DNA of 5,114 nt from Pseudomonadota bacterium (GTDB lineage: Bacteria; Pseudomonadota; Gammaproteobacteria; Burkholderiales; Thiobacillaceae). The notes beneath the pieces are model-generated. The model made no database searches, was not told the origin of the DNA, and saw nothing but the letters and a program-made list of their open reading frames with translations. Location: positions 1-5,114 of the forward strand of contig JAJZRT010000346.1 in assembly GCA_021802595.1 (NCBI GenBank), given 5' to 3'. Within the stretch, counting starts at the first letter, position 1. Each line of letters opens with the position of its first letter. The translations under genes and the position numbers were made by a program. This document shows positions 1 to 5,114 of this stretch, piece after piece.

Positions 1-1
1 C

Positions 2-111
2 GATTTGCGGGCGGGCTGCGCGCGCCGCAAGTCGAAATACTCCGATGAGCAGAAGAAGCGGGCGGTCGAACACTACCAGAGCCATGGCCGCTGTGTTTCT
101 GCCACCCTCAA
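2..111 (+). pseudogene. IS3-family transposase OrfA fragment, interrupted by the IS21 element
   Basis: The frame starting at base 2 is open and reads DLRAGCARRKSKYSDEQKKR, continuing with AVEHYQSHGRCVSATLN. The KYSDEQKK.AVEHY...HGRCVS.TL pattern resembles the N-terminal helix-turn-helix segment of IS3-family OrfA proteins, which bind the transposon ends. The start lies before the window. At base 112 the reading frame runs into the IS21 left tip and stops at TAG 140-142, so the next expected part (an 'ALGYPSR...W'-like recognition helix) is missing. It does not reappear after the right tip at 2704. The gene is therefore broken and its remainder has been lost or moved. The match to IS3 is by recalled motif only; another HTH transposase type is possible. 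Confidence 0.65.
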
Positions 112-136
112 TGTTGGCGCTGGTTTCATTTTGACC
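112..136 (+). repeat. IS21 left terminal inverted repeat, outer unit
   Basis: These 25 bases match the reverse complement of 2679-2703 at 19 positions, counted by eye. The outermost nine (TGTTGGCGC) and the last six (TTGACC) are identical. This is the tip recognised and cleaved by IstA. Confidence 0.9.
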
Positions 137-150
137 ATTTAGAGGTAGTT

Positions 151-174
151 GTGCCGGTTTAATTTTGACCAGGT
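151..174 (+). repeat. IS21 left end, inner terminal repeat unit
   Basis: A second transposase-site-like unit carrying GTGCCGG and TTTTGACCAGGT. It matches the reverse complement of 2651-2674 at 20 of 24 positions by eye. The TTGACC cores of the two left units are 34 bp apart, against 24 bp for the two right units, so the ends are not symmetrical. That is common in IS21 elements. Confidence 0.85.
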
Positions 175-185
175 AATCCACTTAT

Positions 186-206
186 CCTGCTCATTTTCTG
201 AGCAGG
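186..206 (+). terminator. Hairpin between IS left end and istA (possible insulator of transposase expression)
   Basis: CCTGCTCA (186-193) and TGAGCAGG (199-206) form a perfect 8 bp stem with a TTTTC loop. It ends 7 bases before the istA ribosome binding site (214-220). No U-run follows, so it is not a canonical intrinsic terminator. Its place just inside the element suggests a role in limiting read-through transcription or translation of istA from outside promoters. That role is inference. Confidence 0.5.
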
Positions 207-226
207 GGTTAACGAGGGTGATTACC

Positions 227-1720
227 ATGGCCATGTATGCAAAGATCCGGCGGATGCATTTCCGCGAACATCTCACCATCAGTGAGATCCAGCGACGAAC
301 CAGTCTGTCGCGCAACACCATCAAGAAGTGGCTCAGGGGCAGCGAAGCGCCACACCAGCAACGGCGCAATCGCGACAGCAAGCTGACGCCGTTTGAGCCC
401 CTGCTGAAGTTGGCCCTGGAGACCGATGCGCACCGCCCCAAGCGGGATCGTCGTACGGCAAAGCGGCTGTTTGAGACGATCCGGCAGAAGGGTTACACGG
501 GCGGCTATTCACAGCTGACCGATTTCATCCGGCGCACTCGCCAGCACGCCACGATCACCGGTAAATCCGCTTTCGTGCCGCTCAAGTTCCAGCTGGGCGA
601 AGCCTTCCAGTTCGACTGGAGCGAGGAGTGGCTGGTAATCGGTGGTATCTACCGCAAAATACTGGTGGCGCATACCAAGCTGTGCGCCAGTCGCGCCTTT
701 CACCTGTCAGGCTACCCTGCCCAGAGCCATGAGATGCTGTTCGATGCGCATACCCGCGCCTTCACAGCCCTGGGTGGCGTGCCCAGGCGCGGCATCTACG
801 ACAACATGAAGACCGCCGTGGACAAGGTGTCCAAGGGCAACGGTCGTGTCGTCAATACGCGTTTCTTCGCCATGACGGCGCACTATCTGTTTGACCCAGA
901 CTTCTGCAACGTGGCCTCCGGCTGGGAGAAGGGGGTTGTCGAGAAGAACGTGCAAGACTCCCGGCGGCGCGTCTGGATGGACGCCAAGGCGCAGCACTTC
1001 GGCTCGTTCGATGAACTCAACAGCTGGCTGGAAGCGCGCTGCCGCGCGCTGTGGTTGGAAGTGCAGCATCCCGACGCCGGCATTACCGTTGCCGATGCGC
1101 TGGAGCAGGAGCAGATCTACTTGATGCCGATGCCAACGCCGTTCGATGGCTATGTTGAGGTGCTGGCGCGCGTTTCCAGTACCTGTCTGGTCACTGTGCA
1201 ACGTAACCGGTATTCCGTCCCCTGCCATCTGGCCAACCAGAAGGTGGCGATCCACCTCTACCCAGCCCGGATCGAGGTGTCTGCCGAGAATGCGATCGTG
1301 GCGTGCCATACACGGCTGCTGGAGCGTGACCAGGTCAGCTATGACTGGCAGCACTACATCCCGCTTATTGAGAAGAAGCCCGGCGCCTTGCGCAACGGCG
1401 CGCCGTTTGCCGAGATGCCCGCCCCCTTTGCCAAACTGCAAACCGCCTTACGACGACGAGAACGACAACAGGGCGACCGCACCATGGCCCGTGTGCTTGC
1501 CGCCGTGCCGGCCCATGGCTTGGAGGCGGTGCTGGTCGCGGTCGAGCTGGTGTTGGAGTCGGGGGTACTCAGTGTCGAGCATGTGATCAACGTGCTGGCA
1601 CGTCTGAGTCCGTCGCCACTGCCCGCACAGGTGGAAACCCGTCTCACGCTCACCGAAGAACCGCTGGCGGATACCTCGCGCTATGACAGCCTGAATGCGC
1701 AGGAGGTGTCCCATGTCTGA
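227..1720 (+). CDS. istA: IS21-family transposase IstA (DDE recombinase)
   Basis: IstA binds the terminal repeats and performs strand cutting and joining, working with the ATPase IstB. The protein is 497 residues from ATG 227. That start is chosen because GAGGGTG (214-220) lies 6 bases upstream; GTG 218 and TTG 149 are in frame, but GTG 218 overlaps that ribosome binding site and TTG 149 lies within the inner terminal repeat region. A helix-turn-helix is readable at about residues 17-36 ([20 protein letters not shown]). The RNase H-like catalytic core follows. The likely acidic triad is D130 in [10 protein letters not shown]192 in [10 protein letters not shown] and E239 in GVVEKNVQ, the standard layout for this family. 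A C-terminal beta-barrel-like segment includes the 'NRYSVP' motif near residue 350. The length fits long-form IS21 transposases, and the gene appears intact. Its 3' end overlaps istB by 8 bp, so translation is probably coupled. Confidence 0.95.
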   Translation: MAMYAKIRRMHFREHLTISEIQRRTSLSRNTIKKWLRGSEAPHQQRRNRDSKLTPFEPLLKLALETDAHRPKRDRRTAKRLFETIRQKGYTGGYSQLTDFIRRTRQHATITGKSAFVPLKFQLGEAFQFDWSEEWLVIGGIYRKILVAHTKLCASRAFHLSGYPAQSHEMLFDAHTRAFTALGGVPRRGIYDNMKTAVDKVSKGNGRVVNTRFFAMTAHYLFDPDFCNVASGWEKGVVEKNVQDSRRRVWMDAKAQHFGSFDELNSWLEARCRALWLEVQHPDAGITVADALEQEQIYLMPMPTPFDGYVEVLARVSSTCLVTVQRNRYSVPCHLANQKVAIHLYPARIEVSAENAIVACHTRLLERDQVSYDWQHYIPLIEKKPGALRNGAPFAEMPAPFAKLQTALRRRERQQGDRTMARVLAAVPAHGLEAVLVAVELVLESGVLSVEHVINVLARLSPSPLPAQVETRLTLTEEPLADTSRYDSLNAQEVSHV

Positions 1721-2525
1721 CATCATCACCCAACTCAAGGCGCTCAAGTTACAGGGTATGGCGGACTGCTATGTCGAACTGCAAAGCCAGGGCGCCTCCG
1801 GCGCCACGGCGTCGCTGGACTCGTCGGTATGGCTGCTGCATCATCTGCTGGAGGCGGAAACTCATGATCGAGGCCTCCGCACCTTGCGCTATCAAATGAA
1901 TGCTGCCCGGTTCCCGGTTCACCGGAACCTGCTGGGCTTCGACTTCGGGCAATCCAAGGTGGATAAACAACTGATCAGTCAGCTTGCCACCCTGGAGTTT
2001 ACCGATGCCGCACAGAATCTCGTGTTGGTCGGCGGAACAGGCACCGGCAAAACCCATCTGGCAACGGCGATTGGCGTCTCCGGCATTCAGCAGCACGGCA
2101 AAAGAGTGCGCTTTTACTCCACGGTGGATCTTGCCAATACGCTGGAGCAGGAGAAGGCAGCGGGCAAACAGGGCAAGCTGGCGCTCAGCTTGATGCAGAT
2201 GGACTTGGTCATTCTCGACGAGCTGGGTTATCTGCCGTTCTCTCAGGCCGGCGGCGCGTTGCTGTTCCACCTGCTCTCCAAGCTCTACGAGCGGACCAGC
2301 GTCATCATCACGACTAATCTGACCTTCTCGGAATGGAGCAGCGTGTTCGGCGATGCCAAGCTGACCACCGCGCTGCTGGATCGGCTGACGCATCATTGCC
2401 ATATCATCGAAACCGGCAACGAGTCATTCCGCTTCAAGGAAAGTAGTGCAACAGCCAAGGATCGCATCAAGTCGCGCGAGAAAGCTCAACGCTCACCCGC
2501 AACAGAGGAAACAGAACCATTCTGA
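1713..2525 (+). CDS. istB: IS21-family helper ATPase IstB (AAA+)
   Basis: IstB is a DnaA/DnaC-like AAA+ ATPase that assembles on target DNA and stimulates IstA-driven insertion. The protein is 270 residues from ATG 1713. This start is chosen over ATG 1695 because AGGAGGTG (1701-1708) is an excellent ribosome binding site just before it. The N-terminal helical region (about 1-85) is followed by a Walker A motif GGTGTGKT at 107-114, Walker B LVILDE at 165-170 with the family-typical DELGYLPF continuation, a sensor-like TTN at 200-202, and an arginine in LLDRL (R224) fitting the AAA+ arginine finger. All key residues are present, and the length is normal for IstB (about 250-270). It overlaps the end of istA and is the last gene of the element. 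Confidence 0.96.
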   Translation: MSDIITQLKALKLQGMADCYVELQSQGASGATASLDSSVWLLHHLLEAETHDRGLRTLRYQMNAARFPVHRNLLGFDFGQSKVDKQLISQLATLEFTDAAQNLVLVGGTGTGKTHLATAIGVSGIQQHGKRVRFYSTVDLANTLEQEKAAGKQGKLALSLMQMDLVILDELGYLPFSQAGGALLFHLLSKLYERTSVIITTNLTFSEWSSVFGDAKLTTALLDRLTHHCHIIETGNESFRFKESSATAKDRIKSREKAQRSPATEETEPF

Positions 2526-2535
2526 AGCAGCATGA

Positions 2536-2556
2536 CCGGCGGCATTACGCTGCCGG
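2536..2556 (+). terminator. Stem-loop after istB (weak terminator candidate)
   Basis: CCGGCGGC (2536-2543) pairs with GCTGCCGG (2549-2556) over 8 bp, including one G-T wobble, with an ATTAC loop. It starts 10 bases after the istB stop. No T-run follows, so it may instead protect the 3' end of the istAB mRNA or attenuate transcription weakly. Confidence 0.4.
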
Positions 2557-2609
2557 CCATTAACCACAAAACAACAGCATGAGGAGGCTAAAACCAGCCC
2601 GAGTCTGGT

Positions 2610-2626
2610 CGACTTATCCACAGTCG
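2610..2626 (+). promoter_or_regulatory. Consensus DnaA box inside a short inverted repeat
   Basis: TTATCCACA at 2614-2622 is an exact match to the strong DnaA box consensus (TTATNCACA). It is flanked by CGACT (2610-2614) and AGTCG (2622-2626), which are inverted copies of each other. It lies inside the IS21 element, about 80 bp from the right tip, in the untranslated stretch after istB. DnaA binding is possible, but a single box does not make an origin. Confidence 0.4.
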
Positions 2627-2650
2627 TGTAGTAGTCTCGCGACAAAAATC

Positions 2651-2674
2651 ACCTGGTCAATTTTATCCCGGCAC
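2651..2674 (-). repeat. IS21 right end, inner terminal repeat unit
   Basis: Contains ACCTGGTCAA and CCGGCAC and is the inverted counterpart of 151-174 (20 of 24 positions by eye). It is probably the second IstA binding site of the right end. Confidence 0.85.
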
Positions 2675-2678
2675 AGGG

Positions 2679-2703
2679 GGTCAATTTTAACTCGGCGCCA
2701 ACA
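2679..2703 (-). repeat. IS21 right terminal inverted repeat, outer unit
   Basis: Inverted counterpart of 112-136, ending GCGCCAACA. The GGTCAA core (2679-2684) and the terminal nine bases are conserved with the left end. The flanking base 2704 begins unrelated sequence. Confidence 0.9.
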
Positions 2704-2730
2704 GCGCCGGCTCTAACCGAGTGCGCGAGG

Positions 2731-2750
2731 GCGACGTGGAGTCCCGTCGC
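2731..2750 (-). terminator. Stem-loop just after the minus-strand operon
   Basis: GCGACG (2731-2736) and CGTCGC (2745-2750) form a perfect 6 bp GC-rich stem with an 8-base loop. It begins 3 bases after the stop of the three-domain gene (TGA, complement of 2754-2756). No U-run follows, so it is only a candidate end of transcription. A second GC-rich hairpin lies further on in the same direction, across the IS tip (2693-2709), followed by AT-rich IS sequence. Confidence 0.35.
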
Positions 2751-2753
2751 GCT

Positions 2754-3839
2754 TCACGAGGGGCCGGCGCACAATCCTCCCGGCCGCCACACCGGCAGCC
2801 CGCAGTCCTCGGCGAGCCGGATCATGCCGCGCGTACCCGGGCTTTTGCCGTCCCAGAACGCGACGAGGTGCGTGCCGTAGGCCGCCATCCACGCATTGCG
2901 GGCCATGCCGGCCGCGGCGTTGTAGCGCGTCCCGTCCCGGCGCACACGAACCTGCGCGCCGGGCACCTCGAGGACGTCCCAGGGTGCCGGCAGGGAGTGC
3001 ACCGGGAATCCGCGGGCCGTCGCCCATTCGCGCCCGAGCGTGTCCGCCCCGGGCGCCTCGCCGCAGACCACCTCGAACAGTTCTCCTGGCCAGCGTTCCT
3101 CGGCGAGCCGGTCGAGCGCTGGCCAGACCGTCTCGCGTTCCGTCACGGAGCGCGAGCCTGCCACGATGACGCGACGGGCCTGCGCGGGCTGCGGCACGAG
3201 TGCCGCGAACCGCGGCTCGAGGAACCGGCAATGATCCGGGGCGCCGGCGAAAAGCGGCGCGATCCAGGAGGCGTCGTAGCCGGCGAGCCCGCAGCCGACC
3301 GGCGTCACCAGGAATTCAAGCTCCGGATGTCCGGCGGCATGCCGGAGAAACCGTCGCACCGCCGGCAGGATTGCGGAAACGGGGAGGGTGCGCAGCTGCG
3401 CGTCTTTCGTGGGGATCGCGTACGCCCGACCGGTGGGGCCTTCCCCGGTCCCCGGGGCGGCGGCGAAAAGATCCCGCGCGGCGAGCGCCGCACCTTTGCC
3501 GTGGCGACCGGCGCGGTTCGACCCGAACACGAATACCGCAGGGGGAAGCTGCGCGCAATGCCGCTGCCACAGTTCATCGATCACCTGGGCATGGCAGGGG
3601 GCCGGCGCGCACGAGCAGACGAGGGACGACTGCGCATCGAGGGCGCGCAGCGCGCTCCAGATCTCCGGGTCGTTGCGCGCGATCGCGCGATCGAGGTGGT
3701 CCCGGTAGAGGCGGATCACCTCCTCGCGGTTTCCGTCGCGCCCGATGGCGAACGGGTTGCCGAGCGGGTGCCCGCGCCCGACGTAGACCGCGCCGTCAGG
3801 CCAAGCGCCCTGCAGGTGGTGGCGATTGAGGATCTCCAT
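2754..3839 (-). CDS. Three-domain fusion protein: DUF4326 + A1S_2505-like domain + SLOG (DUF2493/YspA-like)
   Basis: This 361-residue protein appears to be a fusion of three domains. Residues about 1-95 match DUF4326: YVGRGHPLGNPF at 19-30, EEVIRLYRDHL at 39-49, and a cysteine-histidine motif C75-x-C77-x4-C82-H83 (CSCAPAPCHAQV). Residues about 101-215 match the A1S_2505-type phage protein family: FVFGSNRAGRHGKGAA at 103-118, AYAIPTKD at 139-146, HPELEFLVTPVGCGLAGY at 171-188 and IAPLF at 193-197; this may be a macro-like ligand-binding fold. Residues about 222-350 match SLOG/DUF2493: RVIVAGSRS at 223-231, CGEAPGADTLGREWA at 259-273 and FWDGKSPGTRGMI at 328-340, the Rossmann-like nucleotide-binding loops of that family. 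No signal peptide or membrane segment is seen, so it is probably cytosolic. The ATG at 3839 has no clear ribosome binding site but lies 6 bases after the upstream stop, so translation is probably coupled. The biochemical role is unknown; binding or processing of a nucleotide or ADP-ribose-like ligand is inferred. Confidence 0.85.
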   Translation of the reverse strand: MEILNRHHLQGAWPDGAVYVGRGHPLGNPFAIGRDGNREEVIRLYRDHLDRAIARNDPEIWSALRALDAQSSLVCSCAPAPCHAQVIDELWQRHCAQLPPAVFVFGSNRAGRHGKGAALAARDLFAAAPGTGEGPTGRAYAIPTKDAQLRTLPVSAILPAVRRFLRHAAGHPELEFLVTPVGCGLAGYDASWIAPLFAGAPDHCRFLEPRFAALVPQPAQARRVIVAGSRSVTERETVWPALDRLAEERWPGELFEVVCGEAPGADTLGREWATARGFPVHSLPAPWDVLEVPGAQVRVRRDGTRYNAAAGMARNAWMAAYGTHLVAFWDGKSPGTRGMIRLAEDCGLPVWRPGGLCAGPS

Positions 3840-3845
3840 CAGGAT

Positions 3846-4283
3846 TTACCGGCTGACGGACAGAGCGGCGTGCAGTCCGGCGCAGAGATCGAACGCGGAC
3901 CGTGCAATATGTTCGAGGCTCTCGCCGGCGCCAGATCGAATGGGGCCAACATAGATCCCGTCTAGAGGAGGCGTCCAGGATTCAAGCCACCCCGGACCGA
4001 GGGTTCGGAGCGCATAATCGAGGTTCCTCAGCGTGAGGTCCGCCACATAGGCGAGATGCGAATACCGTTCGCCCAGCAAGGGCTCCAGACGTTCCAGGAC
4101 GCCAGAGGACGCGACCAAACGCTCACCGTTTGCCGCCACGGCGACACCGATGGTAAGCCGCTCGCCGGACCCCACAACGGGCTCGAGATAGATCGGCATC
4201 CATCGTCCGCGCATCGTGTCTTTGCGCACAGGAAAAGATTTGACATGTTCCTCTGTGATTTTTATGTCCTTATCTGTCTGCAC
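3846..4283 (-). CDS. Hypothetical protein, middle gene of the ATP-grasp operon
   Basis: This is a 145-residue protein if GTG 4283 is used. I prefer that start because GGGAGGAA (complement of 4286-4293) lies 4 bases upstream. ATG 4295 is in frame four codons earlier but has no ribosome binding site. I do not recognise the family. Visible features are a charged N-terminus, the motif WMPIYLEPVVGSGERLTIGV at 28-47 (a strand, then GSGER, then another strand), a likely helix GVLERLEPLLGE at 61-72, and GIYVGPIRSGAGESLEHIAR at 109-128. It has no signal peptide or membrane segment. It overlaps the ATP-grasp gene by 22 bp and ends 6 bp before the three-domain gene, so it is very likely made together with both. 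It could be a substrate, adaptor or accessory subunit of the ATP-grasp enzyme; this is inferred from position only. The first codons are more AT-rich than the rest, which is common at coupled starts. Confidence 0.8.
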   Translation of the reverse strand: MQTDKDIKITEEHVKSFPVRKDTMRGRWMPIYLEPVVGSGERLTIGVAVAANGERLVASSGVLERLEPLLGERYSHLAYVADLTLRNLDYALRTLGPGWLESWTPPLDGIYVGPIRSGAGESLEHIARSAFDLCAGLHAALSVSR

Positions 4284-5062
4284 AGTTCCTCCCATCGCGC
4301 CTGCAGCAGGCGCAGGTAATCCGCCGGCGAGCAGGTCCCCTTGTAGTATCCGAGGGCCCAGCCGTCGTTAACCTCGACGAGCGCTGTTTCGCCCGAATGG
4401 AGCACGCCCACATCCAGGGCGTACCCTGCAGGCGAGAGCGCGCCCCATGCGCGCACCAGAGATTCCACGAGGTCCCGGTCGGGCTCGGGGGCATCTTCCG
4501 CGCCCTCCGGGTCATAACGTCCGGCGCCGATGATCTCGCCTTGGACGTAGTAGCGCCATTCACACAGCCAGGCGACCGGCTCGCACAGCCACACCGGCAG
4601 GTCGTCGGGAAGAGCCGTTAGCCGTTTGGCGTGTTCCGGGTCCGAGGGGTGGAACATGAACCCGGTGAACGCCTTGACGGCGAAGGCGGGGCGAATGAAG
4701 GTCGGGACAGTGAGGCGTCGGGCTTCTCCCAGGACGCCCAGCCGGTGTGTGCGACGCAGATACGGACGCAACACATCGGGGTAGGCGCCGATCTCCGGCA
4801 GCGTCACCCCCCGCCGCGCGGCGCAGGCGCGGAGGAACTCCACGGTGCCGACCGGCAGGTCGTTGTCCTGGACGTCCGCGGAGGCGACCTCCGCCAGTGT
4901 GAGGCGCCGCTCGCGCAGCGGGGTAGGGCGGGTCGCCGCGCCCATCCAGGCCGTGCGCGTCTCGACTTCTGAGGCCTCACGCTGTAGCAGGAGTCGCGTT
5001 TCGCCTTGGCGTTCGCGCGGATGCCGGTTTTCGGTGTCCGCCGGAATCTTGCCGTTAATCAT
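4262..5062 (-). CDS. ATP-grasp domain protein (DUF4343-like)
   Basis: A predicted ATP-dependent ligase-like enzyme, 266 residues. ATP-grasp enzymes activate a carboxylate as an acyl-phosphate and join it to an amine, thiol or similar group; the substrate here is unknown. ATG 5062 is chosen because AGAGGTG (complement of 5068-5074) has its GAGG core 7 bases upstream; GTG 5068 is in frame but overlaps that site. Residues 1-65 are charged and poorly conserved in appearance. The recognisable part starts at PVGTVEF (70-76) and continues with FIRPAFAVKAFTGF (122-135), VWLCEPVAWLCEWRYYV (157-173), ALDVGVL (215-221) and LVEVNDGWALGYY (228-240). The last motif carries the E-x-N pair expected to hold magnesium and ATP in ATP-grasp folds. 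At the first lysine-proline position the residue is R124; K130 is nearby. It is the first gene of the three-gene operon. The DUF4343 link is from motif memory, and another ATP-grasp subgroup is possible. Confidence 0.85.
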   Translation of the reverse strand: MINGKIPADTENRHPRERQGETRLLLQREASEVETRTAWMGAATRPTPLRERRLTLAEVASADVQDNDLPVGTVEFLRACAARRGVTLPEIGAYPDVLRPYLRRTHRLGVLGEARRLTVPTFIRPAFAVKAFTGFMFHPSDPEHAKRLTALPDDLPVWLCEPVAWLCEWRYYVQGEIIGAGRYDPEGAEDAPEPDRDLVESLVRAWGALSPAGYALDVGVLHSGETALVEVNDGWALGYYKGTCSPADYLRLLQARWEELCRQIRT

Positions 5063-5114
5063 GTTCACACCTCTGCTTCTATGGGTGTTCGCCTCTCGAA
5101 TTGGGAGTAAGATC
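5063..5114 (-). promoter_or_regulatory. Leader of the three-gene operon (partial)
   Basis: This is the upstream edge of the operon as far as the window shows. It holds the ribosome binding site AGAGGTG. Two similar blocks, GTTCACACCTCT (5063-5074) and GTTCGCCTCT (5087-5096) on the plus strand, form an imperfect direct repeat 24 bases apart and could be a repressor site or chance. No convincing -35/-10 pair is seen; the promoter may lie beyond the window. Confidence 0.3.

Larger units (their letters stand above)
112..2703 (+). mobile_element. IS21-family insertion sequence, structurally complete (2592 bp)
   Basis: The element begins TGTTGGCGC at 112 and ends GCGCCAACA at 2703, which is the TGT/ACA tip layout of the IS21 family. 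Each end has two related repeat units built on TTTTGACC or AATTGACC, as expected for the multiple IstA binding sites of this family. Between them lie intact istA and istB in the usual order, with an 8 bp overlap. No frameshift or internal stop is visible, so the element could be active. IS21 elements normally create a short (about 4-8 bp) target duplication. Here the left flank ACCCTCAA and the right flank GCGCCGGC do not match, so this copy is not in a simple insertion state. It interrupts an IS3-like gene on the left and lies 50 bp beyond the stop of the minus-strand operon on the right. Confidence 0.93.

Noticed and set aside
149..226. Upstream TTG/GTG extension of istA
   Set aside because: It would start within the terminal repeat region and read through the hairpin. 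The ribosome binding site at 214-220 fits ATG 227.
707..1441. Minus-strand open frame of 244 residues inside istA
   Set aside because: Antisense to the conserved transposase core; no recognisable domain or ribosome binding site.
1749..2402. Minus-strand open frame of 217 residues inside istB
   Set aside because: Antisense shadow of the Walker-motif ATPase; glutamine-rich and without recognisable motifs.
2713..3231. Minus-strand open frame of 172 residues overlapping the C-terminal half of the fusion gene
   Set aside because: Low-complexity Arg/Ala/Gly-rich shadow in another frame; the SLOG motifs are in the frame of 2754-3839.
3676..3689. 14 bp palindrome containing GCGATCGC, the cyanobacterial HIP1 motif
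   Set aside because: I noticed only this occurrence, it lies inside the coding sequence of the fusion gene and is explained by arginine and alanine codons in GC-rich DNA; there is no other sign of a cyanobacterial source.
2721..3965. Long plus-strand open frame (414 residues) across the three-domain gene
   Set aside because: It lies antisense to a protein with three recognisable domain families. The translation is arginine- and alanine-rich with no recognisable motif, as expected for a shadow frame in GC-rich DNA.
4240..4268. Perfect TTGACA (4240-4245) with a TATGTC 17 bases on, plus strand
   Set aside because: The -10 half is poor, it lies inside coding sequence, and a 6-base match is expected by chance a few times in a window this size.
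5063..5096. Imperfect direct repeat GTTCACACCTCT / GTTCGCCTCT as an operator
   Set aside because: Only two short, diverged copies, one of which contains the ribosome binding site. It is noted in the leader entry but is too weak for a separate claim.
1..5114. CRISPR array, tRNA, rRNA or riboswitch
   Set aside because: No regularly spaced repeats, no cloverleaf-like or rRNA-like sequence, and no long untranslated leader were seen on either strand.

Overview
The window looks like a piece of accessory DNA from a GC-rich proteobacterium. The evidence is the GC-rich third codon positions of the minus-strand genes and the relatedness of the insertion-sequence proteins to IS21 and IS3 types common in beta- and gammaproteobacteria. 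The species cannot be read from the sequence. There is no rRNA, tRNA, CRISPR array or housekeeping gene.

Left part (1-2703): a short 3'-truncated reading frame resembling the N-terminal helix-turn-helix part of an IS3-family OrfA is cut at base 111 by a structurally complete IS21-family element (112-2703). The element has TGT...ACA tips, two terminal repeat units at each end, an intact istA (DDE transposase, 227-1720) and an intact istB (AAA+ helper ATPase, 1713-2525). The two genes overlap by 8 bp. A strong hairpin lies between the left end and istA, and a consensus DnaA box sits inside a small inverted repeat near the right end. No target-site duplication flanks the element, and the rest of the IS3 gene does not resume on its right side, so the junction appears to have been rearranged after insertion.

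Right part (2704-5114): three minus-strand genes are packed as one probable operon that reads towards the IS. In order of transcription they are an ATP-grasp protein of the DUF4343-like type (5062-4262), a small protein I cannot assign to a family (4283-3846), and a 361-residue protein (3839-2754). The 361-residue protein joins three domains usually seen separately, often in phages and mobile DNA: DUF4326, an A1S_2505-like (possibly macro-related) domain, and a C-terminal SLOG/DUF2493 (YspA/cpYpsA-like) domain. The genes overlap or are 6 bp apart, which implies translational coupling.

The operon combines a predicted ATP-dependent ligase with a protein carrying two domains suspected of handling nucleotide or ADP-ribose-like ligands. 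It is a reasonable candidate for an uncharacterised nucleotide-linked conflict, defence or modification system. That function is inference only. The domain assignments come from reading motifs by eye, not from a search.
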